From contig JAPWDM010000017.1 in assembly GCA_035578155.1 (NCBI GenBank), positions 4,290,482-4,354,481 on the forward strand: DNA of 64,000 nucleotides, in the 5' to 3' direction. Made by a program: the position numbers and the translations under genes. Every line of letters starts with the position of its first letter. Positions within the stretch are counted from its first letter, which is position 1. This DNA comes from Brachynemurus nebulosus (Eukaryota > Arthropoda > Insecta > Neuroptera > Myrmeleontidae). Below the pieces are notes generated by a model that was not told the DNA's origin, did no database searches, and was given only the letters and a program-made list of their open reading frames with translations. Shown piece after piece: positions 25,285-37,317 of this stretch.

Positions 25285-28269
25285 TTAACCCTTGTGTAAC
25301 CAACCAAAAAAATATACACTAATGGCCAACCGGGGTACCCGGGTACCCATGTACATTAATTACCTTTTTTCGAAAAGTTAGAAATGTTCGTAATTTTTTC
25401 CCTACACTTTATTTTATATTTTTAACAAAATTAACCTATATTGTAAACAAGATAGTCCATTGTTGAAATTTTGTATATTCCGTTAATTTTCCGTTATTTT
25501 GTTTTTTTAAAAAAAATCGGTTATTTTTAGAAATTCCGTTGTTTTTAACAATTGTTATAATTCTGGAAAATGATAATATAGAAAAAGTCGTTTGAGAAGC
25601 AGTTTAGTTTCTGTCATTCACTCGAAGAAGCAAGACCTGTAACGTTCAGTGTAGTTCTTTCACATTGAACATTTTCTTGTGTTTTTGAGTAAATTATTTT
25701 CTTATGTACTGTTGATCTTTGAATACAAAAATGGACGAGTTGTCTAGAGCTCAGTTTTCAAGGTAAATAAAAACATATTTTTTATTTTATAAATTTTTTC
25801 TGATAATTTCTGCATATTGTGGTAACTAATGCATACGTTTATTTTTTGTTTAGATTGAGCGAAGCTGAAAAAAAAGAATATTTGGAAAACTTGTTGGGCG
25901 AGGAAGATAACGAAAGTCTACCTCCTTCTGACACTGAAGATGAAGACTGGCTTCCGTTGGATGACTCTTTCATAGCGTCAGATAACGAAGAAACTAGGGA
26001 TTACGAAGAAGAATTCGCTGAATCTGCAAAAAGTGAAAGCCAGAATGAAGTCGAAGAAGAGGTCAGTGACGAAAGTGGTGACGATGTTGAGCAGGGGAGT
26101 GATGAGAATGTGGCTGTAGCGTCGCAAGGTAATTTTTTTTTTAGTAAATATACTGATGTAACTAAAATGATTTTTCAAGTAATTGATACATTATATTGTA
26201 ATACATTTCAGATAGCACCAGCACATCGTTTGTTGCTAAAGATAAAACTGTGCGGGAAAAAAACAGGCAGCGCAGTCACCAAACGCTATCAAGGAACGTT
26301 GTCAGGCAAAGAGCCGGACCTCACAGAAGTACAGAGATGTTATCTATTTCTGACACTTTCAAAAAAATTATGTCAATAGAAATGGTTGATCTTATTGTAC
26401 GTTGCACAAATAAAAAAGCAGAAGCTGTATACCGGGAGTATAACAGTAAACAGCCGGAAAACGAGCCACGTGTATGGAAAAAAGTAACACGGCAAGAAAT
26501 ATATGCTTTCTTTGGGATTTTGATTTGTGCTGGTGCAAACAACTCGAATACCGACCACGTCAATGATATGTGGAAGAAAACGTCATATCCTCTGTACCGT
26601 GCAACAATGGGGCGACAACGTTTCCAACCGATTATACGGTTTATACGATTTGACGATCACACCACACGCAGTCAACGTGCAGCTACCGATAAAGCTGCTC
26701 CAATTTCTGACATATGGAATATGCTAAATGCGAACTTGGCTGCAATCTACAAGCTAACGGAAACCTTACAATCGACGAGCAACTTTTTCCTTTTCGAGGT
26801 AGAACGAAATTTACGCAGTATATGCTTTCTAAGCCTGCTAAGTATGGCATAAAAGTATGGTGGATTTGTGACGCAGCAAATGGTTTTCCACTGAAAGGGA
26901 TTATTTATGCAGGCAAAGTAGGTAACACTCGAGACGTGAATCAAGGAGAGAGAATCGTCAAAGAACTTGCAGTTGGTTTCAAAGGATCTGGTCGGAACAT
27001 AAGTATGGATCGATTCTTCACTACCCTACCTTTAGCTAAAAACCTTTTATCTTGGAATCTCACTGTTGTTGGAACTTTGAAACAAAATAAGCCATACATT
27101 CCACAAGAACTGAAAGCATCAAAACAAGAGAACCATTGTCATCGCTTTTTGGCTTTCACGAAAAAGTAACAATGTGTTCTTATGTTCCGAAGAAGAACAA
27201 GGCTGTGATTTTGCTGAGCACGATGCACGATGATGCTACAACGTCCGATGCAACACATAAAAAAAACCAGAGATGATTATGTTTTATAACAAAACTAAAG
27301 CCGGCGTAGATACAATGGATCAAATGTGCGCAAGATATTCTACTCAACGGCGAACGCGCAGGTGGCCACTAGCTTTTTTTTATAACATTCTTGACATCTC
27401 AGCTCTCGCAGCTTACGTCGTTTATTTTGAAAACAATAAAATGATACCAAAAAAGGCAAACCAAAGACGACTTTTTTTGCGTCAGCTAGTAGAAGAACTA
27501 GCACTGCCATTGATCGAAGAGCGATCTTCAAATGAGCAGATCATGCGTCATCATTCGACCAAACTGGCAATCGAAAGCTATTTCGACATACCAATCACAA
27601 ACCAGCTGACTACTGAAAATTAAAATCAACCACAAGATAACACTGGTCGAAAGGTTGTTGTAGGTTCATGCTACATTTGCAACAAGCAACCTATTCGCAA
27701 ACGAAGGAAGACGAGGAAATGCTGCGTTGAATGTCAGAAGCCTGTATGCGATGAACATACTATCAAAATCACCAAGTGCCTAAAATGTGGTCAGTGAATT
27801 TTTTTTTCTTTTTTGTACTGAATTGCCAAAATATAAAAAGTTGAAAATTCAAAATTTTTTGTAATGATAAAATCAACAAATGTAATTATTATTATTATTA
27901 TTGTATCAATTATTTTTTGTGAATAAACAATTAAAAAATAATATTATTTATTATAGTTCATTTATTCATAGTTATTCACCTTTTTATATCAAAATATTAA
28001 AATTTGTTAATATATTTCATGATATTTATTATTTTTGTATAGGGGTACCTGGGTACCCGGTTGGCGTATACGTATACATTTTTTCAAACTCAAAATTTTC
28101 TTAAAAAAAAAAAAAATAATAAAAAAATATTAGTGCATATTTTGATAGAAAATCGGTTGAATTATGAGGATCCGGGAACTTTTTTGCAAATTTCTGCTAG
28201 GGAAAAAGTTATTCATGAAAATACACCTCGATGGGCACCCGGGTACCCGGTTGGTAACACAAGGGTTAA
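25285..28269 (+). mobile_element. piggyBac-family transposon, nearly complete (2,985 bp incl. TTAA)
   Basis: Perfect TTAA target duplications (25285-25288 and 28266-28269) flank inverted ends CCCTTGTGTAACCAACC and GGTTGGTAACACAAGGG, which differ at one position over 17 bp. Subterminal GGGTACCCGGGTACCC palindromes lie inside both ends (about 25335, 28040, 28235). The single gene between them is a piggyBac transposase with three exons and two frame breaks. Confidence 0.96.
25731..27797 (+). pseudogene. piggyBac transposase, spliced, with two frame breaks
   Basis: Predicted exon 1 (25731-25762) starts MDELSRAQFS; a GT/AG intron (25763-25853) leads to exon 2 (25854-26128), rich in Asp and Glu as in many piggyBac N-termini; a second intron (26129-26211) leads to exon 3. 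Exon 3 holds the DDE_Tnp_1_7 domain: WKKVTRQEIYAFFGILI near 26480, then after a frame break near 26760 the catalytic TIDEQLFPFRGR, KYGIKVWWICDA, the second Asp in SMDRFFT near 27005, and VVGTLKQNK. A further one-base break in an A-run near 27260 precedes the third Asp block GVDTMDQM at about 27305. A C-terminal Cys-rich domain (CYIC, CCVEC, CDEH, CLKC; about 27670-27795) is the zinc-binding tail usual for the family. All catalytic aspartates remain, so the two breaks may be recent or sequence errors. Confidence 0.93.
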
Positions 28270-30158
28270 GCCAATCAGCTAACTTAATTCCTAGAATAGC
28301 ACCAGTCAGTAAGTTTAATTTATAGACCACAGCACGTATGAATTTATAAATCAATTTAAACTTATTATGTAAACAAAAAGATAACATAACATATATGTAT
28401 TTCTTGAGGAAATTTTATTTAGAATTAATGTTTACATTTATATTTATATTACTGAAACTCGATATTTTGAATAAATCATTATTTAAGCTGGAAGATTCAT
28501 TTCCATTAAGGGTTAATTCAGAAGTCGATTTCACATCCTTTTGTCCGAAAATGTTGTCTGCTATATCTTTTTTATTGTTAATAGAATTTTCAACATATAT
28601 TTTGCCACTGTCGAAGATTTCCACCCCCATGTCGTTTGACAATGTCGATGTTTTCCCCCAAATCTGCTAATAAATATGCAGAAGTACGCCTGAAACAATG
28701 CCCTTAAAAACGTGGGTACATTTTGAGGCAATTTGGCAAATGCGCTTTCACTGCACGAAATTATCCACTTGATCGAAATTATCGTTTTTTTTTTCTTTTC
28801 TTTTTTAAATTTAAATCAAAAAGTAATAATTTGAAGTTTTATATACAAAATTTCTAATGCAAATGGCTAAAATTTTAAAGTAAATAAATTTTGTTGACAA
28901 ACGTTGCTACGCAATTTAAATATTTTATAGTCCATGCGTACAATAATATGGTTAATTTCTTCAAAGTATACTTGATTCATATAATATCATATAGTATAAA
29001 CAATGTTTTAAGAATTTTTTGTTATTTTTATTTGATATTAAATTTATAACTCGAAATAATCTGAAATTGCAAAAAATAGTATATACTCCACGGGACTAAA
29101 GTGTTTATTTTGCTCCTTCCTGTGAATTGTTGCCCTCGGGCCTTACAGGCGCTCTGGCAACAAACTTCACACTCGGGATTAAAACTCACACTTTAGCCCC
29201 TAACATTCTATTAGATGTTGATATATAAAAAAAAATATTAATGTGTTACGTACTTGCTAGACTTACAGCTTTTATGGGTGGTTTTTTTTTTTTTTTGGTA
29301 GGATACCTTTTTATAGGTATATGTGGTGAGTAGGATTGCCACCGTTTTTTAAGAAATTAAAGTAATTTTAAAATTTTGTGCAAAAAAACAAATTATAATT
29401 AACTAAGAAAAAGTACGCGTTCCCACTTTTTTGAATTTTTTAGTAGAAGAAAATCCTTATAAATTCACACTTATCAGCAGACTCTCACTTGACCACTTTT
29501 AACGAGCCAGAGTCAGATCTTACGCAATTTAATAAGCAGTGTCATTTTCATTCTTTTAAACTCATTTAAGATATTTATTGTTAGTGATTTTTGAATTATT
29601 TTGTTAACTAATAAATTAAATTCTGTAGACTGACGATTTTGTAGATAAAAAAAATTATTATAAGTGACGTCTGTATTAGACAAAAGTCTGAAAAACGGAC
29701 GTAGAATCTCACTGTTATTAATTTTTATGTCTTGTAATCTTGAAAAATTATTTTTTGAACTAAAATAAGTTAATAGGAGGAAATTCGCTGTTATGCAGAT
29801 GCTGCGACAAGGGTTTTTTGGGATTTTCTATCAAAGCGATTATGTATTTATTTATTTACATTTTTTTACAAGGATGAGAAAAACACCTTTACCATTATTA
29901 CTATTAATCACTATAAATACAGTATAATGACAAATATAAGTCCACTCGTCAATATTCGTAAAACACGAAATCACTCGAACGTGAAATACTTTTAACTTAG
30001 TTTACACCGTTCAAACTATCAAATGCAGTGACTTGCCATACGTGTTATAAGTACTTGGAAGAACTGGTAAAGTCCTTATTTTGATAGTTTCTGCCGTTTC
30101 TGCTTTATCGGTTGATTTTAATGATTTACCCCTTTTAATATTAGAGATTATTTTTTTT
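28270..30158. other. AT-rich spacer with a GC-richer repeat fragment
   Basis: No gene is recognised. 29090-29200 (GGGACTAAAG .. GTTGCCCTCGGGCC .. GGCAACAAAC) looks like a decayed element that may continue the 25140-25284 segment. A CAGATGCTGCGACAAGGG fragment near 29795 belongs to the same family as text near 21990 and 54495. Confidence 0.45.
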
Positions 30159-31266
30159 TCTTATTTCTGAAAATCATAATTAATTTTATAAGTTCTAAAA
30201 CAATAATAAAATAATAATTTAGTAGATATGCACCTACTTTATCTCGACCTTATAACTTTACCAACTTAAATCAATTGAAATATTGAAATAATAATTCGAG
30301 TTATAATTACTTTGTCTAGTTTCACTATTAAAATAATTTTATAATTAAAAGCGTTTTCAATCTTCTAAGCATCTTCAGAGTAAACAGGTAAATGTATGAA
30401 TAAATTTTTATAGACATTGTAAAGAAAGTTGTGTGAGAGGGGCGTACGTAATATTAATGAAAGAAATTATGCTGGAAAAATCCATCAAGTTCTTATTTTG
30501 AAACAACTGTAGATAAAACACCTGATGATAAACATATTTCATTTTGGTTAAAAGAATTGAAAACGGGTTCTTGAGGGTGTAGAGATGATGACAAAAATAT
30601 TTTTACCTCATATTATAGGAAATCCAAAAATTATGAATAATAAAACCTTCATTATTTATAAACAAAATTACCGGATTATCCATATGAGATAAAAATATTT
30701 TTGTCATTATTTCCATGCTACCAAGAATAGTTTGTTTAAATTTAATATATAATACAGGTCGAATGGACACGTGAAAAATGCATAATATCTATAACTGATA
30801 AATTTTTTTCTCGGAACTTAGATTGAGTACATAATGAATCACGTGAATATTTTTTGACCTGTATTATTATTATTAAATATATATGTATATTAAATTTGAA
30901 TAAACTATTTCAAAATAAGAACTTTAATGGTTTTCCTGAGCATAATTCTTTCCTTAATATTAGGCCCCTCCTACACAACTTTCTTCATTATTATATGTCT
31001 CAACAAAATTATTCATTCCTTTATCAGTTTACACTGAAGGTGGTCGAAAGACTGAAAACGCTTTTAGTTATAAAATTATTTAAGCAGTGAAATTAGATCA
31101 AGTAATTATAACTCGTCAAGTAATAATCAAGTATTATTTCAATAGTCAATTTTATCGATTTTAACTGGTAAAGTAAAAAGTCGAGATAAAGTAGGTAATC
31201 TATTAAATTATTATTTTATTATTTTTTTAGCACTTATCTAATTAATTAAGATTTTCAGAAATAAGA
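30159..31266. repeat. Foldback (long inverted repeat, about 1.1 kb)
   Basis: Left arm about 30159-30520 and right arm about 30900-31266 are inverted copies. Both outer ends read TCTTATTTCTGAAAATC, and inner parts pair through TACTTTATCTCGAC and GAAAACGCTTTTA-type blocks. The centre has a second, shorter inverted pair around GACAAAAATATTTTT (about 30588 and 30690). The right arm stops 4 bp before the ATG of the next transposase gene, so it forms that gene's leader. Confidence 0.75.
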
Positions 31267-31270
31267 GAAA

Positions 31271-32592
31271 ATGGCGTCCAATATTAAAAAGGGTAAACCA
31301 ATAAAATCCCAGGCTCGAGAGATAATTTACAATGTTTACCGTTATTTTTTAAATGAAGCAAATATGTTTCAAAAAACAGAAGTTGGATATTTTCAGAAAA
31401 TTCATGAACGAGTTTCGAAAGCTACTGGAGTCTCAACGCGCACTGTATCAAGAATTTTAAATGAAAAAGATACTGTTGGTGTTTCCGAATCTTTGAAGTC
31501 ACCAAAGAAAAGGAGACAAAAACAAAAATTTCGCTTAAAATTGAACGATTTTGATTACAGTGTCATTCGTAACATGGTGTACGATTTTCATTTAAGATTT
31601 AAGGAAGTGTCAACTTTAAAATCTTTAAAAAATAAATTAGTAGACGCAATAAAATTTGAAGGATCTACAGATACTTTAAGGAAGATTCTTCACGACATGG
31701 GATTTAGATTTAGAAAAATAGAAAATAACCGAAGTTTATTTCTAGAAGAAATAAGTAAACTAGGAGCTGCTGGGAGAAATATTGTCTATACAGACGAATC
31801 ATATATTCACGTTTCTATAACTAATGGTAAATACTGGACAGATGAAAACCAAAAAGGACAAAAACAACCTATTTCTAAAGGTCAACGCCTCATAATTGTA
31901 CATGCAGGTAATGACAACGGCTTTGTACTCGGTGCCTTAATGTTGCACAAATGTATGGATTCGGAGGGAAATTACCACAATGAAATAAATTTCGAAAGGT
32001 ATGAATATTGGCTTCGTAATCAATTGATTCCGAATTTGCCAGATAATACCACCTTGGTAATTGACAACGCTCCATTCCACAACAAATTATTGGTAAGACC
32101 ACCAAACTCAAACACACCGAAACCGAAAATGATATCTCGTGTGATCACACATTAACGAAATCTGAAATATATGAAATAATAAAATTTCATAAAGAAAAGT
32201 TTACGGAATTTGCAGTTGATAAAATATTGGAAGAATATGGACATTCAGTGCTGCGTTTACCACCTTACTATCCAGATTTTAACCCAATTGAGAATATCTG
32301 GTCACAAATAAAAGGGTATGTAAGGGCGAGGAATGTGACGATGAATGTGACCACTGTGAAAGAAATTTTATTAGAAAAAATCAATTTAATTGGACCTGAA
32401 GAATGGACAAAAGTGTGTAATCACAGTATTAAATGTGGAGATCAGTTTCGTGTCGATGAAACGACTTTAGATAACTATGAAGAAAAATTTATAATAAACC
32501 TTAATAGTAGTAGTAGTAGTTATAATCCTTTTAATTATTCCAGTCTTGATTTCTCAGGTGTTGGGGATTTAGATAATTCCGACTCTGATTAA
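31271..32592 (+). pseudogene. Tc1/mariner/IS630-superfamily DDE transposase, one frameshift (about DD75E)
   Basis: The first 265 codons carry a helix-turn-helix (about residues 42-66, ATGVSTRTVSRILNEK), a basic linker (SPKKRRQKQK) and the first two catalytic aspartates in YTDESYIH (D175) and VIDNAPFH (D265). Near 32080 the reading must slip by one base (-1) to continue NDISCDHTLTKSEIYEIIKF and join the downstream frame, which holds LPPYYPDFNPIENIW with the third catalytic residue (Glu, codon at 32290) and ends in an acidic tail after a Ser run. The distance D265 to Glu is about 76 residues, far longer than in DD34E or DD34D families. Long-spacer families such as DD82E (Sailor) are known; membership is not established here. 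Apart from the one shift the gene is intact, about 440 codons. The two open segments are 31271-32155 and 32227-32592. Confidence 0.85.
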
Positions 32593-33666
32593 TTTTGACG
32601 TGCTACTTGTTTGATGGCGATTTGTGGTGACTTTTCTGAAAATTTGTAATTAGCTGACGACAAAAGCGAATTTTTATAGTTGACAAAGTCTCTTAAAGGC
32701 TGCCTTTGGTAAATGAAATAATTATTGTGTGTAATTATTTTCAGTAATTTTTTTCATTTATCTTGGGTGGCTTCTAAGAGTAACAACATGTTGTATGTAG
32801 GAAGAGTTTTAATTATAATTATGGCTACAAAATAATTAATTTCATTTAAACATTTTTGTATTAAGAACATTATATAAATAAATATTTTGTAATTATTGTA
32901 AATAGTTATTAATATTGCATGAATCATAGGACAAAAAAAGTTACTGAAAAGAATAGGTACTCGTGAATATTTTAAACACTGATATTCATACGATCAAGTG
33001 GACAGTGTAAGGTGAGGCTTAGAATAATTTCAAATGACAATATATGAGGAGAGTCAGTTTAAAAGGTAATTTTTATTTCTTATATAAATTTATATTTGTA
33101 AAGTGATATTTTTTCCTGCAAATTTAATTTTCTTCATTGTTAGGGTTATAAAAACAGCTGTACATGTACAAAATTTCTGGAGATAAAAAAGTGACCGTAA
33201 ATTATTGATTGAATTGCCAAAATATTTATAGTTTCAGTATTTGTAGTTTATAATATACAAAAATTCCGGTAAATTACCGCTTAACCGGTTTTAAAAAAAG
33301 TTTTCCAAACTACTGAAAAATGAAGAAGTTGTTACATTTACAATCTCTATTGTAGTCCTAACCAATACCATTTAAAAACCTGAGTAAATATATATACGTT
33401 TTGAAACATATAGTATGTATCCAAAACTTTGAGTTGCAGCTACTCCCATGAAATTCGATTATTTTCGGATTGACGAACATTGCCGAACTGACTTATATAT
33501 TTCATTTCACTGTACATATTTTCGTCTCAAAGCTAGTAGTAAAATCAACTTATTAAGAAATTTCTGTTATCTTCTATCATTTGATTAACCGTCGCAGTCT
33601 TGATCCCGATGGTGTCATTTAATTCGAGTTCTACTGTATTTTGTATAGAATTTTAATAAAAGAGTA
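32593..33666. other. AT-rich spacer
   Basis: No gene is recognised. The 3' boundary of the preceding transposon was not identified. Confidence 0.5.
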
Positions 33667-33667
33667 A

Positions 33668-33911
33668 ATTGAGGGGCTCAGAACTATAGTGGTGTAAGTC
33701 AATTTTTTAGAGATTGGAGATATTGTGAAATTATTGTTATTTAACCCGATCTTTATTCAGTGTCAAAGTCTTTACTTATAAAATAAAGCCGGTAGAGACC
33801 ATTACTTTACTTTAGTTCCATATACTTACTACGCTTCACTCATACTTTAACGTTAAAAAACTTAAAACAATATATTTTGACTTACACCACTGTAGTTCTA
33901 AGCCCCTCAAT
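33668..33911. mobile_element. Short inverted-repeat element (MITE, about 244 bp)
   Basis: Ends TTGAGGGGCTCAGAACTATA and the complement GTTCTAAGCCCCTCAA pair over about 34 bp, including GTGGTGTAAGTCAA inside. The target duplication is unclear in the AT-rich flanks, so the superfamily is not assigned. Confidence 0.75.
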
Positions 33912-34063
33912 TATTAAACAAAAAATATCTGCAAGGTCATTAACACACATTCAAAACCAAATAAATAATAATGGTAATTAATTAAAATTTAATTAAAGGA
34001 TGTAATTTTATTAAAAATTAAAACTGTTAACAAAGGCAAAATGAAAGTTAATTTATATTTATA

Positions 34064-34596
34064 CAGCTGAACTCTTTTTTGTGCGGTGGATAGGGACCGC
34101 ATAAAAAAAATCGCACAAAAAAAATATATTCAAAAATATCATAAATAGTTATATAAAGTATAGTTGGTTCCAGATTGTACAAAAAACTTTTTTTGTACGG
34201 TTGGTCGGGACCGCATAAAAAAAGTTTCATCGAAAAAACGTCAGTCAAAACGTTCAAAACTTAGAAATTTCCTTAGAAGTTGCTTCTATAAACAAGATAA
34301 AGCATTAATTTATACGTAGAAACATTTTATTTAAATTTTATAATATTATGAAAATTTTGAAAAATACATCTTTAACAAAATTAAATGATGCAATAACTTA
34401 TGTTCTTATGCAATGTATTGATTAAATGCTTAAAAGCCGTTAAAAAGAATTTTTATCAAAGAAAGTTATTATAGTAGTTTTTTAAGTTTCTTACTGTCTC
34501 GTGATTTTGATTCACATTATGCATTTTAATGGCCATTTTTTACAAACGGCATAAAAAAATTCGCAAAAAAGGACCGCATAAAAAAAAGTTCAGCTG
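34064..34596. mobile_element. Pogo/Tigger-like MITE (copy 2, 533 bp)
   Basis: Starts CAGCTGAACTCTTTTTTGTG and ends with AAAGTTCAGCTG, flanked by TA (34062-34063 and 34597-34598). The body matches 19642-20150 throughout, with GGGACCGCATAAAAAAA blocks at the ends and midway. No coding capacity; the minus-strand frame at 34048-34257 is not a gene. Confidence 0.85.
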
Positions 34597-34849
34597 TATT
34601 TTTTTTGTACTTTCATAGTAAAAAAACCTTTTTTGTACTTTTTATTTCTGTTTTATGAATTTATACTAAAAAGATTTAATTTTACGGTCTGACCTCGTAA
34701 AAATATAATTTTGAATTTTTGACAACTTAAATTAATTAATCATTTGATTGTCCGTGGCCAAAACTCATCTAAAACATCAAAAATTTACTTGAAAAAATAC
34801 ATCTTTAAATTTTTATTATATAGGTAATTTACTTAATAAACTTCTAACA

Positions 34850-35962
34850 CTGACTAACTGACAGACAACGCACAGCCTAAACCGTCGGGTTTAGAAGAAT
34901 GAAATTTTGCATAAGAGTTCCCTATGTAACGTAGGTGAGCACTAAGAAAGGATTTTTGCAAATTCGTCCCCCAAGTGGGTTTAACAGCGGATGAAAATTT
35001 GTATGTAAATAAGTTATTTTTGAAGTAGTGGTATATAAAAATATGTTCCTATGGCTATTAAAATAAATAATATCTTATTTAATGAATTTTTACTTTGACT
35101 GACAGACAACGCACAACCTAAACTGTTGGGTTTAGAGTAGGGATGTTATGGATATCCGTAACCGTAACCGAAACTACCGGACATTCGAAATAATTAAATA
35201 TCTGAAACCGAAACCGTATCCGAAAATAAATGTTTGGGATTTTTTTTTTATTTTATTAGAAACAAAAAAATAATACAATGTATAACTAAAAAAGAACAAA
35301 AAAAAAAACAACCAATAAAACAATAAAAAAACAAAATTTCAAAGATATTCAAAGTAATCTCTTTTGCGCTTCAACATCAACAGGGTTTCGGATTTGTTTC
35401 GGATAATAACAGACAACTGAATGTTGGAAAACGGAGCTTAAATAGAAGCAAGTTTTTGCTGCATGTATTTCTTTTGATAGATTTCCGTTGATTCGTGTTT
35501 GGCGATCACTTTTTGGAGTAACATTCTCTCCATTTTATTAAAAAAAATTTTCACTGAAAGCAATTATCCGTAACCGTAACCGTATCCGAAACATTATCCG
35601 ATATTATTACATAGCCGTAACCGAAACCGAAACCGAAAAAATGTTTTTAGATATCCGTATCCGCATCCGTAACCGAAATTTCATATCCATAACATCCCTA
35701 GTTTAGAAGATGCAATTAAACACAAAAATTGTGAAAATGGGTGTTTAGGCTTCTATTTATAAATAAAAGTCAGTTGTTTCTTGAAATATATTCCCTAAGT
35801 GGTTAAAAAAGAAAATGAAAGTTCATATGGGAAGTTCGTCATTTTTGAAGTTAGAAACGTGAATATTGATTTAGGCTTTTGAAAAACAAGATAAGTGAGC
35901 AGAAAGTGAGTACCTAATAAAAAGATATTGTCGATGGGAAATCCCATCGGGCATACGGCTAG
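34850..35962 (+). mobile_element. Helitron-like fragment with canonical 3' end
   Basis: The 3' end has a 7-bp stem hairpin CGATGGG-AAAT-CCCATCG (35932-35949), nine bases, then CTAG (35959-35962) followed by T, which is the signature of Helitron 3' termini. Inside, a block containing ACTGACAGACAACGCACARCC and CTAAACYGTYGGGTTTAGA occurs twice (34858 and 35098). No Rep/helicase gene is present and the 5' end is not defined. A hAT MITE at 35138-35700 is nested in it. Confidence 0.65.
35138..35700. mobile_element. hAT MITE (563 bp) with subterminal CCGTAAC arrays
   Basis: Ends TAGGGATGTTATGGATAT and ATATCCATAACATCCCTA (the latter with small internal change) are flanked by GTTTAGAG (35130-35137) and GTTTAGAA (35701-35708), an 8-bp duplication with one mismatch. 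Both subterminal regions hold tandem CCGTAAC / CCGAAAC hexamer-heptamer repeats, likely transposase-binding sites. There is no coding region. Confidence 0.9.
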
Positions 35963-36051
35963 TTTTTAAATTAGAATCAAAACAAGTGTCAAGACAATTG
36001 AAGCAAAATAAATTTTTCAATCAATAATTTTAAGATTATTAACACTATAAA

Positions 36052-36287
36052 CAGGGCCGGATCTACCTTAATTGCCGCCCTAGGCACCGTTGAACAATGA
36101 CGCCCCTGTCTTCCCTAAAAAGAAAAAGAAATTTAAACTTTAAATCTTTTTTCCCTCCAAAAAACAAGTGACAAAGAAAAAAACACCAAATTTCAAATTT
36201 TGGTGCCCTATTAAATTACTTTTTGCGCCCCCAAAACCTGTCGATCGGGGCACGTTCTCTTACTGCCCTTCCCTGGATCCGGGCCTG
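36052..36287. mobile_element. hAT-like MITE (236 bp)
   Basis: Ends CAGGGCCGGATCTACC and GGATCCGGGCCTG form imperfect inverted repeats of hAT type. The interior has GCGCCC and GGTGCCC words. The flanks do not show a clear 8-bp duplication, so the insertion is old or one end is altered. Confidence 0.65.
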
Positions 36288-37079
36288 ATTATGTCTGCGT
36301 CATTAACATCCCCTGACGACATTTTTAACACAAAAAGCGTATAAAAACATAGCTGTCACGTTTTCAGAAATCATCACTACACTGGGAGTGTGTTACTCAT
36401 GTTACTGATGTTACCGGGCAATACCCGTTCGCGATTAGCTCCTATTGTTGTCCTGGCCGTCACTACGGGGTGCGCCGGGACTGTGAAACGTTAACAAATA
36501 ATTTTAATAAAATCATAATTAAATTATAGTAATTATAACTGTAATGCTAGATTTTTTTTAAAGCGTTAACGAAACGGTATTATCGCTTTCGTTGCCCTCT
36601 TATTTCAAGAAACCCTACTGCAAAAAATCTAACTTTTGAGTTTTTTTTGTATTATTTAATCTCCTCCCTGTTTATTAAATACAAACTTTATTCTGATAAT
36701 TTTATGTTAATTGGACTAAAACGAGGAAAATTATAAATGTTTTCAGCTCGTCTCCACCATCTAAGCGAATATAGTTGTGTATTGCAAAATTTAAGCATTC
36801 ATCAAAAAATTATCATTATTCAAAATTACTTTTCACAATTTATCTCTCTTAATTAGAAATTTTTGGCGTGAGTACATTTTGAAATATAATAGACCTATGT
36901 ATTATAAACACAGAATAACAAGAAGTAACATTTCTATCTCTACCTACTGTGCCCGCTGTCGCCGGCAAATGACGTGGCATCGTTACCCCTTCCAAGCAAT
37001 CATGACACATACAAATAAAACACATCCTGTGTAAACACAAACATGTGAATGCATTAGTGTAACATGGTATGGATCTTGC
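36288..37079. other. Spacer with dispersed repeat fragment
   Basis: No gene. 36930-37080 is the inverted counterpart of 18760-18920 (GTCGCCGGCAAAT core). A GC-richer block at 36400-36480 shows no motif. Confidence 0.5.
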
Positions 37080-37317
37080 ATATACAAGATGGTCCAAAAT
37101 TATGTATCGTAATTACTAGAGCTGATAGTACGTTCAAAAATAATGGTACTTTTTTCCAGAACTCAATAATCAGGGTGATAAAATGGTGGGGTGACATGTA
37201 GAGGGGTGGAACGAAACTGCCTTCTTTCTTTTAAAATTTTTTAGGCGCTTTTGTATAATAGATTCATATTTTAGGGGTGCGTATGAACATCAGGATAATT
37301 AAATTTATGATACCTAT
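37080..37317. repeat. Dispersed repeat interrupted by the copia element
   Basis: Inverted relative to 57390-57650 (shared GCTGATAGTAC, ATTCTGGACC-type, AATTAAATTTAT blocks). Beyond the right LTR, CAATTATTCCATCACTTA at 41770 continues the same repeat (compare AAGTGGTGGAATAAG at 57390). The retrotransposon therefore inserted into this repeat. Confidence 0.7.

Noticed and set aside
26321..26563. Minus-strand ORFs opposite the piggyBac transposase
   Set aside because: Shadows of the real exon; no independent motif.
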